Shown piece after piece: positions 52,981 through 63,355 of a DNA stretch of 64,000 bases; positions within the stretch are counted from its first letter, which is position 1; each line of letters opens with the position of its first letter. Position numbers and translations under genes: made by a program. The notes beneath the pieces are model-generated. The model was not told where the DNA came from. It worked only from the letters and a program-made list of their open reading frames with translations, and did not search any database. Source of the DNA: Certhia americana. Lineage: Eukaryota; Chordata; Aves; Passeriformes; Certhiidae. Location: NCBI GenBank assembly GCA_018697195.1, contig CM031857.1, positions 51,977,471 to 52,041,470 on the forward strand, read 5' to 3'.

Positions 52981-55900
52981 CCCTCTCTGGGGAAGGTTCA
53001 GCACCGAGAATGTTCTCTCGATATTATATTGTAACAAAATAACCTACTCATAGATTGTGCTTTTGCAATATAACTACATATTTCAATATTCCTTTTCCCA
53101 ATGAAGATGCTAATTAGAAAGGTTGTTACAGTTACCACTTATAGGGGGGAAGATAGTAATTCCATTAATGTGCTCACAGGAACTTCATTTATATTACCTC
53201 TTAACCTTTACAAGGATATTACAATTTCAATAATTAATTGCTTTTTGCCATTTAATTTGCAGTTTACCACTTTCAAGGGAAATTACCCATTAAAATAAGG
53301 ACTTCTTTTTTTTTAAGGAAAAAATTCTTTACTCAAGAATACACTGTAAGCTGGCCTTAGAGGAACTAGATATTTGCTAAACCGTTTTCATGTTTGAGTA
53401 GGGAGGACTCTGTGCTAGCTCTGCATATTAAAGAACTGTCTGTTGCTTGAGTCTTCAGACATTTGGAGAAAAATGAGGCAGAATGGGGCTGAGGCAGTGA
53501 CAAAAAGGGAATTAATACTTATCCTCTTCCCTCAAATTCTCAAGGCAATGAATCCTTCCTCTCTTATTGATGCAGTAAGAATTTACTTTCTTCTTTCTTT
53601 GCAACCATCTTGTTTCTTCAACTGAAGTTAATCTATGCTGCAATACCCATCCATAAGGGCTTCTGTTAACTTCAGCATCTGAAAAAAATAAAGGAACTTT
53701 GGCTCAACCTCGTAAAACACAGAAATTCCATCTGTGAACCACCTAAGAACTTAGGTATATCCTCAAGACAGTGCCTGACTTTGGAGCTCAACAGATGTAT
53801 TCCTGCTCACACTCAAGTCTCTCACAAAACAACTACTCAATGAATAGGACATAAACCAGTACCCCTGTGGTAGTACGCTGGCATATCTCCACTACTGAAA
53901 TTGTGTCCAAATCCCATCACACTAAAAGAAATTTAGATAAATATTGGTACCTGAGAAGGTGAATAATGCATTCCAAGTGGGCATGTCTGTGATAGAGTGG
54001 AACATACTTCCGAGAGAGGGATTTGCATGGAAAGATGGAGAGAGGGTGACAAAATTAATGAAGAGAAGAAGTACAGAAGAAGAGGGAACAGAAGAAGCAG
54101 GTATGAACTAGACTGCAGCATTGATTTATGAATGAAAATGTAAACATTTTTTCTGATTCAGGTGCAAAAATTAAACTAGCCTTGGGCAGTTCTACCTTTT
54201 CAACAAGCGAGTCCATGATGTCATCCAAAATGCTATACATCTGCATGATATGTTACATGCCCACAGGCACCAACTAGATCATTTTGCTGTGAAAACAAGA
54301 CATTTCATTTTTTAATTGTAAAATCAACCTCCTGGGATTTTCACCCCTTTCCCCATGAGTATAAGGAGAAGTTGGGGTTACACCAGGATTCAAACACAGT
54401 ATTTCATTTCCACAGTACTGAAGCTGCGGCATACTCTTAGAATTATTTGCAGAGAAGTCAAAAGTCACTGTCAGAGAAATAGAGGTTAAAAAAAAAGTCT
54501 ACTCAACAGTCTGGCACACAAGTTTTCTATGCAGGAGAAGACTTCATAGAAAACTCCTTTAGAGGGGAGGACTGGGTAGGAATCTGAGGATTAACTGCCT
54601 TCTGAAAGTGGTTTTCTTTCCATGCTCTGATACAATGGTTAGCTATGAATTTTACCTCTGCCTTTTAGGTGTTAGAAGATTGTTGAGATGCATCCCTCTA
54701 AAAGTTCTTAATTTTGTCTTCAAGTGTTCAGATATTCAAGTTGAAGAGAGCAAGAATAGATTCAGGCCACTTAATATTAAGAGCTCCCTATATAAGCAAT
54801 GGATTACACCACAGCAAAATAATCTGCTTTTTGACCAGTAAAAGTAAAGTCTAGCTCCAGGTCAGCATGGGCATTTCTTGTCATAAGCTTTCTTCAGTGA
54901 GGCACAAATATGTTAATTTTGCCAAATAGCGCTGCAATCTGGTTAAAGCACTTGATGCTTTTCTTTGAGATATTACCATGCCTATATTATTAGTAATCTA
55001 GACTTTATCACATAAAAGGACGTGTATGGGACAGAAGCAGAAAGAAGGTTCTAATCATCAAAATTAACAGAAAAATATCCTTTCAAAACCTCTAGACTGG
55101 CAGTTCACTCAACATGACATTTGCTTTTTGACAGGCATGTGCTCTGCATGCACAACAATATTTTAAGATGGCATTGTTTAAAGAAAGTTGACAGTGATGG
55201 GTGATGTATATTCAAATTGATGATACTCTGAAGAGAGCTTTACCTGCATGGACAAGAAAGTCCTTGCTAGTTTGCATGCAAAAGGAAGCTTGGGGTCTAT
55301 TCTGGGGAACTTGATAATCTCTTGTAATTAGTACTGTAATTGGAGATTGCTGGAAATGCTCCTTGAGCTTCTGCCAGGGAATGTGAGTGCTTCACAAAGC
55401 TGTTGACACCGTTCTGTACACCCAGCCTCACCAACATAGTCAGCTGCAGTAGATGCCAACACAGAGTTCCTGCTTTGTCAAATCTCTCATCTAAGCATAA
55501 AATATACAATGCTTTTTCCTTCCAGTGTAACCACAGAGTGACACCAGTACTACCCATGCTCTCCCCTGACATCCTGCAGCCCACTGGTGATCCCAGGACA
55601 CACTAGGTCATCATCAGGCTGCCAGTTCTTGGCAGACTCACTCCATCTGCACTTTTTCTGATTGCAAATGGATAAATATGAGCCACATACACCAAAGTTA
55701 GAAACAATACTCGCCTACCCTTGGGCACACAATTATTTGCTTCCAGTGCATCAGTCATGCTAGTTCTGTAATAATGCCATGAAGGCAGAAATGACCACCA
55801 GAAAGGTATGCCAGGTAATTTTAGCAAGAAACGGAAGGTTTAAATGTATTTCATCTGGAGATGAGCATAGAAATTGTTTGCAATTTGCAGTCAACTGCGG

Positions 55901-57360
55901 TGACTGCAACCAGTGTCAGCCATTAAGTAATAAGTTATTTTTATCCACAGCAGCTCTCCAGCATCTCTGAGGGTGATGGCATCTCGCCAAGGCTTTGGAA
56001 GGGCTGCATGAGCTGACACACAAAGATGAATGGTTGAGGCAAGCCCAGATGACACTTCTGAGGCAACTTTACAGAAAGGATCAAATCCAAATATACCAGG
56101 TAGCTGCACACTGGAGTTGCTGAGAAGCTGTTTGGCTACACTCCTGACAGATGTCTGAGAGTGCAACTTCTGGCATTTTGGAAACTTTTATTTTTCCTGA
56201 AGTAGCAATAAAGTTCCATTAAATTTACCCAAACAGAATTGTTATGAGCACTAGGAGAAGCTATTTATGAGACCTGTATCTGCAAAATTAGGTTGGTGCT
56301 GTATTACTGCTACAAAAATTGCCATGATCATCAACATGCTTTCTGCAACTTTTACTAGCAGCATCCCTAAAGTGCTGTTTCAGAAGACAATGGCTTTTAT
56401 GGTGAAGCTGTACAATTTTTGCCTCATGCCCCACTACTATTTTTTCCCTCAAGACCTCCTTGTGTATTCATGGCTCCAGATACACTTTTACTTGACAAAA
56501 TTGTCAGCTGCCATTTAAAAGGGAGTTTCCACATGCCCAATGTCCCATACCATATAATCTTGTCTGTTCTGTTCCACTACAAACATTTGTGCAGGATTTG
56601 TTGGGCTAGCAAAGTGAGAATTCTATCATCTTATGCAACTATATCCCAGTCAACAGCTGGGATCCAGCAGAGCAGTTACTAACAATAAAAACTGTACTTT
56701 GGAAACTGACTATGGTGAAGAAATTGCTTAGAGTTGAGAGAAGCTTGTCATACTAAGCTGCCTGTGTGGCAGAAATATGTGTGTGTAGATGCAAAAAGGG
56801 CAAGAGGGCAGAAATTGTAAACAGGAGTTTAAAAGGAGCTTTGGAAAATTCAAATCGGCTTCAAAACACAGACCAGCCAGTTAATGTAATTAAAAAAGGG
56901 GAAAAAAAAAAAGGGCTGCAAAAATGCACTTCATTCTACATTTATGTATCTCTTGTCATGCCAAGTGGAGTTATACTGTCTTGGAGTTCTGTATGTATCC
57001 TGAATGACAGAAATATATGCTATATTTATCACACATCTTCAGTAAGTGACCATAGTGGTTGGGTTATGGGAATAACAAAAATACCTCAGTAAAGAATAGT
57101 CATAGTTGATCACTAGCTGAGGGGGCTTAAGGCTACGCCAGAGTTCCCCCTAAGGGATCACAAGAAGAGCCTGTTCACAAGAAACATACCAGAAAAGTCA
57201 AAGGAGGAAAAGCCTAAGACATTTGACAGAGCTCCATAAGAAATGGCTGTTTGACTGACCGGTCTGGATTGAAATATAGCAGCTGGAGTCAAAGTTTGCA
57301 GCAGTTATGGTCTTTGTTAAAACTTGTGATCCTGATGTACGGACTCAAAAGGTATTTTTC
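52981..57360. other. Intergenic, no supported gene
   Basis: This is AT-rich DNA with only short, unremarkable open frames. An exon-like segment near 55.68-55.77 kb on the minus strand has a good acceptor-like pyrimidine tract but only a weak donor, and it is not called. No known repeat was recognised. Confidence 0.5.
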
Positions 57361-57607
57361 TAATGCTGTCATTCTTGAAATTTATTAGATCTACCTTTGG
57401 CTTGCCGTGATCCAAGTCATGACCCATGATCTCATAGAGGGCCTTTTGTTGAGGGCACTGCCCAGTAATTTAAGTATCATTCTCTATATTTTCTTTGCTA
57501 GACATTGACTTCAACTGAGATCAGGACATAATGAAGGACACTGTTTCTTTGTCTGATGGTGAATAGTTGTAATTTTTGTTCAGTTGGTTGGGTTATTTTT
57601 ATTTCAC
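57360..57607 (-). other. Candidate terminal exon of unknown transcript (minus strand)
   Basis: On the minus strand an acceptor-like TTCTGGTTTGTAG precedes position 57607. The following frame (two bases, then 35 codons starting EIKITQPTEQ) ends at a TAG at 57498-57500. About 110 bases further on is a canonical AATAAA (57381-57386), suggesting a 3' end near 57.36 kb. This is the pattern of a last exon, but I recognise no protein family. Joining it directly to the candidate exon at 58863-58977 puts it out of frame and gives an immediate stop, so a coding reading requires another exon. It may be non-coding or chance. Confidence 0.25.
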
Positions 57608-57728
57608 CTACAAACCAGAACACATTCCAGAGACTTTTTGCCAGCAGAACACAGACAGTCATTGCTTGAAGAGATAAGTCAGCAGGTCTGGTACACATCA
57701 TTATCATGTGTAATGTGTCTTGCTTCTA

Positions 57729-57746
57729 TTTTTTTTTTTTTTTTTT
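57729..57746. repeat. poly-T tract (T18)
   Basis: This is a directly visible run of about 18 T. No element body is associated. Confidence 0.9.
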
Positions 57747-57884
57747 GGCAAAAAATATTCCTCTCTGTTGCTATATTGTTAATTATAATGGTAAGACTAA
57801 TCATCTATATTAGAGATCTTATTAGCATACTAGTGAGCATATGCAAAGGAAGATAAGCTTTATACTTCAGCCACAGAGGCGTGG

Positions 57885-57902
57885 CGTCACTAAGGTGACG
57901 CA
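57885..57902. promoter_or_regulatory. Short perfect inverted repeat of CRE-like half sites
   Basis: The sequence GCGTCAC-TAAG-GTGACGC is a perfect 7-bp inverted repeat with a 4-base spacer, containing two CpGs in AT-rich surroundings. Each arm contains a TGACG/CGTCA half site of the type bound by CREB/ATF proteins. It lies about 75 bases before a candidate plus-strand acceptor. Binding is speculative. Confidence 0.25.
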
Positions 57903-57974
57903 GGTTGTCAGCCACAAGCAGATATTGTTCTCATGCCTCCAGGATCTAAACCACTTTTTTCTTTTTTTTCTTAG

Positions 57975-58130
57975 GTGAAATTCGGGCCCTCACTGAAGTG
58001 AGTGGCAGTGCCATGACCAATGTAATTGATCTTGCCAGGGGTGTGGCCACATAGTTTAGACAACCGCTTCCTTAGAAAAGTCCTTTATTCTGTAGTGTTC
58101 TAGAATCAAATAAATTTAGACTAAACCCTA
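57975..58130 (+). other. Candidate terminal exon of unknown transcript (plus strand)
   Basis: A very strong acceptor (a pyrimidine tract of about 20 bases, then TTAG|GTGAAA) opens position 57975. After two bases a 25-codon frame starts EIRALTEVSGSAM and ends with TAG at 58052-58054. A canonical AATAAA follows at 58109-58114. Acceptor, short coding tail, stop and poly(A) signal in this order resemble a last exon. I do not recognise the peptide and found no upstream partner exon; the orphan CpG island at 51.4 kb could supply a first exon. The segment is short and may be fortuitous. Confidence 0.25.
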
Positions 58131-58862
58131 TTAGTTTTGCTAAAACAGTATTTCCTTTAAATTCAAAGGTTAGGGGTTTTTTTTAGCAGGAGATGAACAG
58201 GAAGAGTTCATGGGTTTGGTATGTATTAAAGTGCACACTGTACTGCTAGTGTTATCTTTTCAGTGAGTTATAACAGACAGAAGTTTTATAGCTCCTCAGC
58301 CAGGTGGCTGATTCAGCATCACATATATTAGAGCCACTACAGCTGACTGTGAGGCATGACAATAAATCCTCAAGTGAGATAGCATGAGCTAACCTACAAC
58401 TTCAGAACTGTACGTTCTGCTGGACCTTCAAGGGACACAGACAGGTTTCACTACATGACTACATGTTGCTATCAGGGTGACCTTTGGCCAAATCATTCAT
58501 AGAGTCATATTTCCAATTTCCAGATGATGTCAACATTGTCTGAGTTGGTTTTTTTAATTGTTAGCTCAGGAAATGGATTGATTTGGTCTGGTGAAAAGAT
58601 TCTACAATATTAACCTCTAAGAAAACAAATAATTAAAAAATCCAGCTTTAATTGACTTAAAGACACCGAACATTTTCCTATGGTCCTGCCTATCGGTTGG
58701 ATTTTCTAGTCCAACCTTAGCACAAAAAGACATCAAAATACTAGAGAAAGCCAAGGAATAATTTCATGGCAGAGAACTAGTGTAGATTATAAGGCAGTGG
58801 TAGATTTCTTTTGGGATATGCTGGGTGCAGTGGAGAGCCCGGGTGAGCCAAATTCCACTTAC
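58131..58862. other. Intergenic, no recognisable content
   Basis: This is AT-rich sequence between the candidate exons on opposite strands. No repeat, RNA gene or coding potential was seen. Confidence 0.5.
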
Positions 58863-58977
58863 CTGATCATCTATAAGGACGTCAGCATAATGGGCTGTAA
58901 ACATTTTCACAGGGATGGCATAGTTAAGCAGCAAAATATCATAGCCAGCTTCCTTCAGATATTCTTCTTCACTGCAC
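58863..58977 (-). other. Candidate internal exon of unknown transcript (minus strand)
   Basis: The segment is bounded by two good splice sites on the minus strand: ...AATTTACAG|GTGC upstream and GATGATCAG|GTAAGTGG downstream, an almost ideal donor. Its length is 115 bases, one base plus 38 open codons with no stop. The codons encode a mixed, globular-looking peptide containing EEEYLKEAGYDILLLNY and, after 11 further residues, DVLIDDQ. I recognise no family. The phases do not fit directly to the neighbouring candidates (59926-60116 ends one base into a codon, while this one needs two). It is therefore either part of a gene with further exons, a spliced non-coding RNA, or chance. Confidence 0.3.
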
Positions 58978-59116
58978 CTGTAAATTGTATGCAAAATACC
59001 ATTGTCAAATTCTTTTTATTTATTATACCGTACAAAAAATACAACTAATTATGGACATTTGTTATATGACCTTTCACATCCCTGAGTTCATAATGCTTCC
59101 TGTTCCTATTTGTCCG

Positions 59117-59535
59117 TCCTTCCTTCCTTCCTTCCTTCCTTCCTTCCTTCCTTCCTTCCTTCCTTCCTTCCTTCCTTCCTTCCTTCCTTCCTTCCTTCCT
59201 TCCTTCCTTCCTTCCTTCCTTCCTTCCTTCCTTCCTTCCTTCCTTCCTTCCTTCCTTCCTTCCTTCCTTCCTTCCTTCCTTCCTTCCTTCCTTCCTTCCT
59301 TCCTTCCTTCCTTCCTTCCTTNNNNNNNNNNNNNNNNNNNNNNNNNNNNNNNNNNNNNNNNNNNNNNNNNNNNNNNNNNNNNNNNNNNNNNNNNNNNNNN
59401 NNNNNNNNNNNNNNNNNNNNNCTTCCTTCCTTCCTTCCTTCCTTCCTTCCTTCCTTCCTTCCTTCCTTCCTTCCTTCCTTCCTTTCCTTCCTTTCCTTCC
59501 TTCCTCCCTCCTTCCCCACCTCCCTACCTCCCTCT
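59117..59535. repeat. (CCTT)n microsatellite, interrupted by an assembly gap
   Basis: Perfect CCTT/TTCC units run from about 59117 to the gap and resume afterwards to about 59484. They then decay through TTTCC and CCTCC variants to about 59535. More than 260 bases of repeat are visible, and the true array is longer by an unknown amount. The long open frames across it on both strands are products of the repeat and not genes. Confidence 0.97.
59322..59421. other. Assembly gap (100 N)
   Basis: Exactly 100 undetermined bases lie inside the CCTT array. A round 100 is a common placeholder for a gap of unknown size, so coordinates downstream are nominal. Confidence 0.97.
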
Positions 59536-59718
59536 CTTCTTTTAATATATTTTTACATTTCTATTTTCCTTCATCACAGAAATCTTCCTGTCTCACTCCC
59601 ATTTGCCTATGACAACACCCATAACAAGGGCTATTCCTTCTTTGTGTTTAAGAAAATATTTTCCTTATGTCCTGCTCTGCCACTCCTCTTTTTGCCACAG
59701 AGTAGGGAAATACATCCT

Positions 59719-59771
59719 TTTTACATATATACATATGTATATATGCAAATAATATATATGTAAAATATATG
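59719..59771. repeat. AT-rich alternating TA/CATATA stretch
   Basis: This is about 50 bases of degenerate TATA/CATATG alternation shortly after the CCTT array. It is probably a decayed TA-rich microsatellite. Confidence 0.6.
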
Positions 59772-59925
59772 TCTTTGACCCCAGTCAACCTATTCATCCA
59801 CTGAAGATTTATAACTGCTTAGTCTTTTGTGGTACAAACTCAGGTTACTACTACAAACCTTTTTTTTCCTTTGTCTTCAGAAAGTGCATGTACTCCCAAG
59901 CATCTGAAAGTACAGCAGCACTTAC

Positions 59926-60116
59926 TAGCTTTGGCTATGTAGACAGCAGGTGACATTCCTGACCACACCTTGTTCTGCAGGCTGAACATGCTCCTGTCTG
60001 TGCACCAAGTGAGTGGCTTGTGAACACTTTCACCAGCTGCATTGCGGTAACAGTTGTCAAACAGTTTTGCTGTCTGAGAGAAAGCCCTCATAACCAAAAA
60101 CCACCATAGTAAGGAA
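59926..60116 (-). other. Candidate internal exon of unknown transcript (minus strand)
   Basis: On the minus strand a strong acceptor (TTAATTTTCTTATCTTAG|TTCC) and a consensus donor (AAAGCTA|GTAAGTGC) enclose 191 bases. One frame is fully open across it (one base, 63 codons, one base). The peptide begins SLLWWFLVMRAFSQTAKL and later contains NKVWSGMSPAVYIAK. I recognise no family. An open frame of this length between two good splice sites is suggestive, but phase does not match the next candidate exon at 58863-58977. Coding status is therefore unproven. Confidence 0.3.
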
Positions 60117-61779
60117 CTAAGATAAGAAAATTAACAGAAAACACCCTGTGCCAGACATTTCTTTACTGACACCTGTAGTTCTGCTGCTTTCTGTGTCTAA
60201 CTTGCAGCGGAGTAAATTACACACAAAGTGTCTACCATTGACACCAGAAACTGATAACTGAAATCAAAGTACCTTCTAGCAGTTACAAATCACAAAATCC
60301 CAAGCATCTTATCCCACAGCGTACATCCAATTGATTTAACAGGATGTTTGCTGGTAGGCAAGAATGTCATGGCAAACCCACCTTTGTGATGCATACAAGC
60401 CATGGCACACCAGCTGAGTTCTAGATGGTGACTTTGTTGCAGTCACATTTGCATCGTTGTTTAAAAAAAACTGTTCTGAGGAAAAATCTACCCTGCAAAT
60501 ATTACTCATATCAGAAAAAGAAAGTATTCCTTTTCATAACTGTATCTAATATTCCTAAAAGATAAGGAGGGATAAGATAAGAACAAGGTATGAGCACTGT
60601 ATCCTCATACAAACACCTTTTAGACTTGCGAGAGGTAAAAAAGTGCTCCCTTGATTATTTCTTCTCATTTTTTTCAAAAGAACACATGCACAGATAAACA
60701 CAAGCTGTTTCAAAGCTCCATTGGTTCCTGTAAGCCCAATGTTTTACATTAGCTAGAAGCATTCTGGCTCACGAAACGCATTCTTGAAGAAATGCACACC
60801 CATGAAGAAGCATCTGAAAACAGAGCTGGTTGCTTCAAAAGAAAATGCGTGTACCAACTAATAGAGGGAATTCTTTTTGGCTCCTTGTATGTTTGTGGTA
60901 TAACTTGTTGGACAAGACTTGGCAATGGTCGTGACTTATCCGACACTTGTGTTTCAGATGTTGGAGCCCTTCTGGCTTCAAGGTGTGCCTTCGCTCTGTC
61001 AACTCATCCATCAGGTTAACAACATTTGAAGTGTTGTTCAAACAACTAAAAACATCCAGCTTATTGGTGGGAGGGTATCGTTCTAATAATAGGATTTTCT
61101 TGACATGCTTAAATATTAATTGCATACACCTGTGATGACTGCAGGCTGTTTTATCTCTTCTGACATGGAGAAGGGAGATCCTGGCTCCTGGAAGCTTAGT
61201 CAGAAGTAAAGGACATCTAGAAGGAGATAACATCAATGTAACAGGTTGGATGAGAAACAGAACTGTTCAGTATGTAGAGGATCCATGAGAGGAAGCAAAC
61301 AAACAAACAAAAAATAGATAGAAAAATATCCTATCACTATATCCTATCACAGTAATATTTCATGGGCTCTCGTCATAAAGTTTTTCCTTGAGGTAAATGA
61401 CTCAAACTAAAAGAACAAATAATTAATGAATAAAATAATTCATAAGCTCAGTGCTCCACTTTGTGAATAAACACAATGTTTACTTAACTTGCTTGCAGTT
61501 ATTTACAGGAAGGGTCTTCAGAAGAGCAATGTGAAATCCCCAAATTCCCTAAGAGTTAAGCTACTGCATGAATCATTGGGTTTTGACCACATGCCATCAG
61601 CGAAATGGAAAGGTGATGTTTTCACAGCTAATACCACAGTGGAACCTGTGTCTTCTTATGTAATAGCTGTGCACTGTTAGTCATCATCTTTCCATGGCAT
61701 CTTACCTTTATCTGTGTACCTGTTTTCTGTCCTTTGGAAAAGCCCACAGAAATCCCTCTGCTGCACCTCAGCATTGCAG
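60117..61779. other. Intergenic, no supported gene
   Basis: This region is AT-rich. A minus-strand frame at 60835-61236 is open for 133 codons, but it has no good donor and only a weak acceptor, and it resembles nothing known, so it is not called. No repeat family was recognised before the CR1 fragment. Confidence 0.5.
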
Positions 61780-62040
61780 ATGGGACAAGTGACAATATGA
61801 GAGGTCATGGTCTTAATTAAGCTGCACCAGGGGAAGTTTAGGGTGGACATTAAGAGGAATTTCTCGGCAGAGAGGATCACTGAGCATTGGAATGGGCTGT
61901 GCAGGGAAGTAGTGGGGTCACTGTCCCTGGAGATGTTTAAGGAAAGGCAGTGCTGTGGTCTGATTGATATGGGGATGTTGGGTCATAGGTTGGACCCAAT
62001 GAGCTCAAGAGATCTTTTTCAACTTATTTGACTCGGTGAT
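61780..62040 (+). mobile_element. CR1-type LINE 3' fragment
   Basis: The plus strand carries the typical CR1 3' segment. It runs from a decayed GTGACA...ATGAGAG block through CTGCACCAGGGGAAGTTTAGG, encodes EHWNGLCREVVGS, and ends with GGTTGGACCCAATGAGCTCAAGAGATC. It is 5'-truncated to about 260 bases. The final tandem ATTCTGTG-type tail is nearly lost, so the 3' boundary near 62040 is approximate. It lies about 500 bases upstream of the COG6 start codon and would be on the COG6 sense strand. Confidence 0.8.
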
Positions 62041-62429
62041 GTTGTTCTCTGGAGCTGTGAGGAGACCTTAGGAGTTCACCTCTGTGTCAGTAAATGCACA
62101 GCAGAAACAAGCAAACCTAATTTTGACACATATTAAAGCAACTGCTGTTATCTTACACAACAGAGACCTCGTTTGTTTCTTCCTTTCTACCTGTCCTCAT
62201 AATTAAAGCACTTGTTTTGTGAAATAAATACAGCTATCTGGTGTAGAACATTCCCAAAAGGGATACAACAATTTGGCCTCATGAAGTTGAACCCTCTACC
62301 ATCGACTCAAAATCCTTTATTTAGTGAGCAAATTATTTCTAATTATTAATATTATAAATTCTATGTATTCTTATTTTACCAGTAAAGCCGAACAAAGAAA
62401 TAAACAGGAAAACCTCCAGCGCTACCTCT
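62041..62429. other. Region immediately upstream of COG6
   Basis: This is AT-rich DNA between the CR1 fragment and the COG6 CpG island. No core promoter element could be assigned. Confidence 0.5.
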
Positions 62430-62800
62430 CCCGAGGGGAGGCCTGGCTCCGGTGGCAGGCCGGAACCAAATGCTCGGAGCGCGTTTCCGCCGGAGCCGCT
62501 CGGCGTGGCAGCGCTGTGGCCGGGGAGGGCCGCAGCCATGGCCGACACCGCCGCGCCGCCGCCGCCGCCCGCCGCCCCCGCCTCGGGGCTGCCGGCTGCC
62601 CCCGGCACCAACCCGCTGTCCCGCAAGCTCAACAAGATCCTGGAGACGCGCCTGGACAATGACAAGGTGGGTCGGGGGCGGGCGGAGCCGTCAGGGGCCG
62701 TGCGCCCCGTCAGGCTGCGCGGCGGGGAGGCGAGTGCTGCCGTGCCCTCAGTTCCGCTGCGGAGCTGCGCGCCGCCCGCTGCAGCCTTAGTGACAAGGAA
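62430..62800 (+). promoter_or_regulatory. COG6: COG6 CpG-island promoter and 5' untranslated region
   Basis: GC and CpG content rise sharply at about 62430 and fall again after about 62800, enclosing the COG6 start codon and first splice donor. No TATA box is evident, as expected for a housekeeping gene. An upstream ATG at 62470-62472 is out of frame with the main start and its frame runs past it. The main ATG at 62538 has a good context (GCCATGG), so leaky scanning or a start site downstream of 62472 would be needed for efficient translation. Confidence 0.75.
62538..62666 (+). CDS. COG6: COG6 coding exon 1 (conserved oligomeric Golgi complex subunit 6)
   Basis: This is the first coding exon of COG6, a subunit of lobe B of the eight-subunit COG complex. 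COG tethers retrograde vesicles at the Golgi and keeps glycosylation enzymes in place. The exon encodes residues 1-43. An Ala/Pro-rich start of about 23 residues, poorly conserved in the family, is followed by the conserved NPLSRKLNKILETRLDNDK, which I recognise as the beginning of the conserved part of vertebrate COG6. The start is the first in-frame ATG with a strong context (GCCATGG). The exon ends in phase 0 at AAG|GTGGGT. Later exons follow in order at 63212 and 63696. Confidence 0.96.
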
Positions 62801-63211
62801 CATTAGTTATCGCTTCTCCAGCGACATGCCGCGCTCCTGTTTCGTCCCTTCAGATCGTAGGGAGGTTTGTATTAATTGCCTCGGAAGGCACTTCTCAAGC
62901 GTTTTGTGATTTAAATGTTTTCTTGCTGGGGATAGGTCATTCATTTACAGAAAGTAGTCTTATTGGTTAAAGCTGCTGTAAAATTGTGGACAAAGTTTTC
63001 TGTTGCAAGAGAAGAAGGAAGGCTCAGCAATTATTTTAGTTGTTTGCCAAATGATGTGGAGTGTGTTAAGGTTTTTTTTTTCCCCTCTAAAGCCATTTAT
63101 TAGCTTTGCTTTATTTTTAATAAGACCACGAACTTGGGGTGGGTACAGACTATTTAACCTGCTTCTTTGTAACTGCATGCAAGCTGAAGGTCCTTTTTTT
63201 GTATTTTCTAG
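62667..63211 (+). other. COG6: COG6 intron 1
   Basis: This 545-base intron has donor GTGGGT and acceptor TTTTCTAG. Its first part is still CpG-rich and the remainder is AT-rich. Open frames reaching from exon 1 into it are not coding. Confidence 0.9.
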
Positions 63212-63355
63212 GAAATGCTGGAAGCGCTCAAGGCTCTCTCGACCTTTTTTGTGGAAAACAGTTTGCGCACCCGAAGGAACCTGCGTGGAGACATTGAACG
63301 ACGAAGCTTGGCCATAAATGAAGAATTTGTGCACATATTCAAGCAAGTTAAAGAG
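63212..63355 (+). CDS. COG6: COG6 coding exon 2
   Basis: This exon encodes residues 44-91 in phase 0 at both ends (144 bases, 48 codons). It starts [20 protein letters not shown] and includes [19 protein letters not shown], ending in VKE. It belongs to the N-terminal helical region through which COG subunits assemble, and it matches my memory of vertebrate COG6 almost residue for residue. The acceptor is TATTTTCTAG|GAAATG and the donor GAG|GTAATG. Confidence 0.96.

Noticed and set aside
55603..55827. Minus-strand frame with an acceptor-like pyrimidine tract near 55.77 kb.
   Set aside because: The donor is weak, the exon would be very short, and the peptide is unrecognised.
58985..59763. Long repetitive frames of Leu-Pro-Ser-Phe or Lys-Glu-Gly-Arg units.
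   Set aside because: These are translations of the CCTT microsatellite and the N gap.
60835..61236. 133-codon minus-strand open frame, possibly another exon of the unknown transcript.
   Set aside because: Only a weak acceptor and no consensus donor were found within the open part, and no protein family is recognised. Frames of this length occur by chance elsewhere in the window.
61677..61880. Minus-strand frame with a CPICNAEV motif that looks like the N-terminus of a zinc-finger protein.
   Set aside because: Its 5' part lies over the antisense strand of the CR1 3' fragment (61780-62040), where the same bases match the CR1 GTGACA...GAGAG block. The second pair of zinc ligands is absent.
62339..62803. 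154-codon minus-strand open frame over the COG6 start.
   Set aside because: It is the antisense shadow of the GC-rich COG6 first exon and its promoter.
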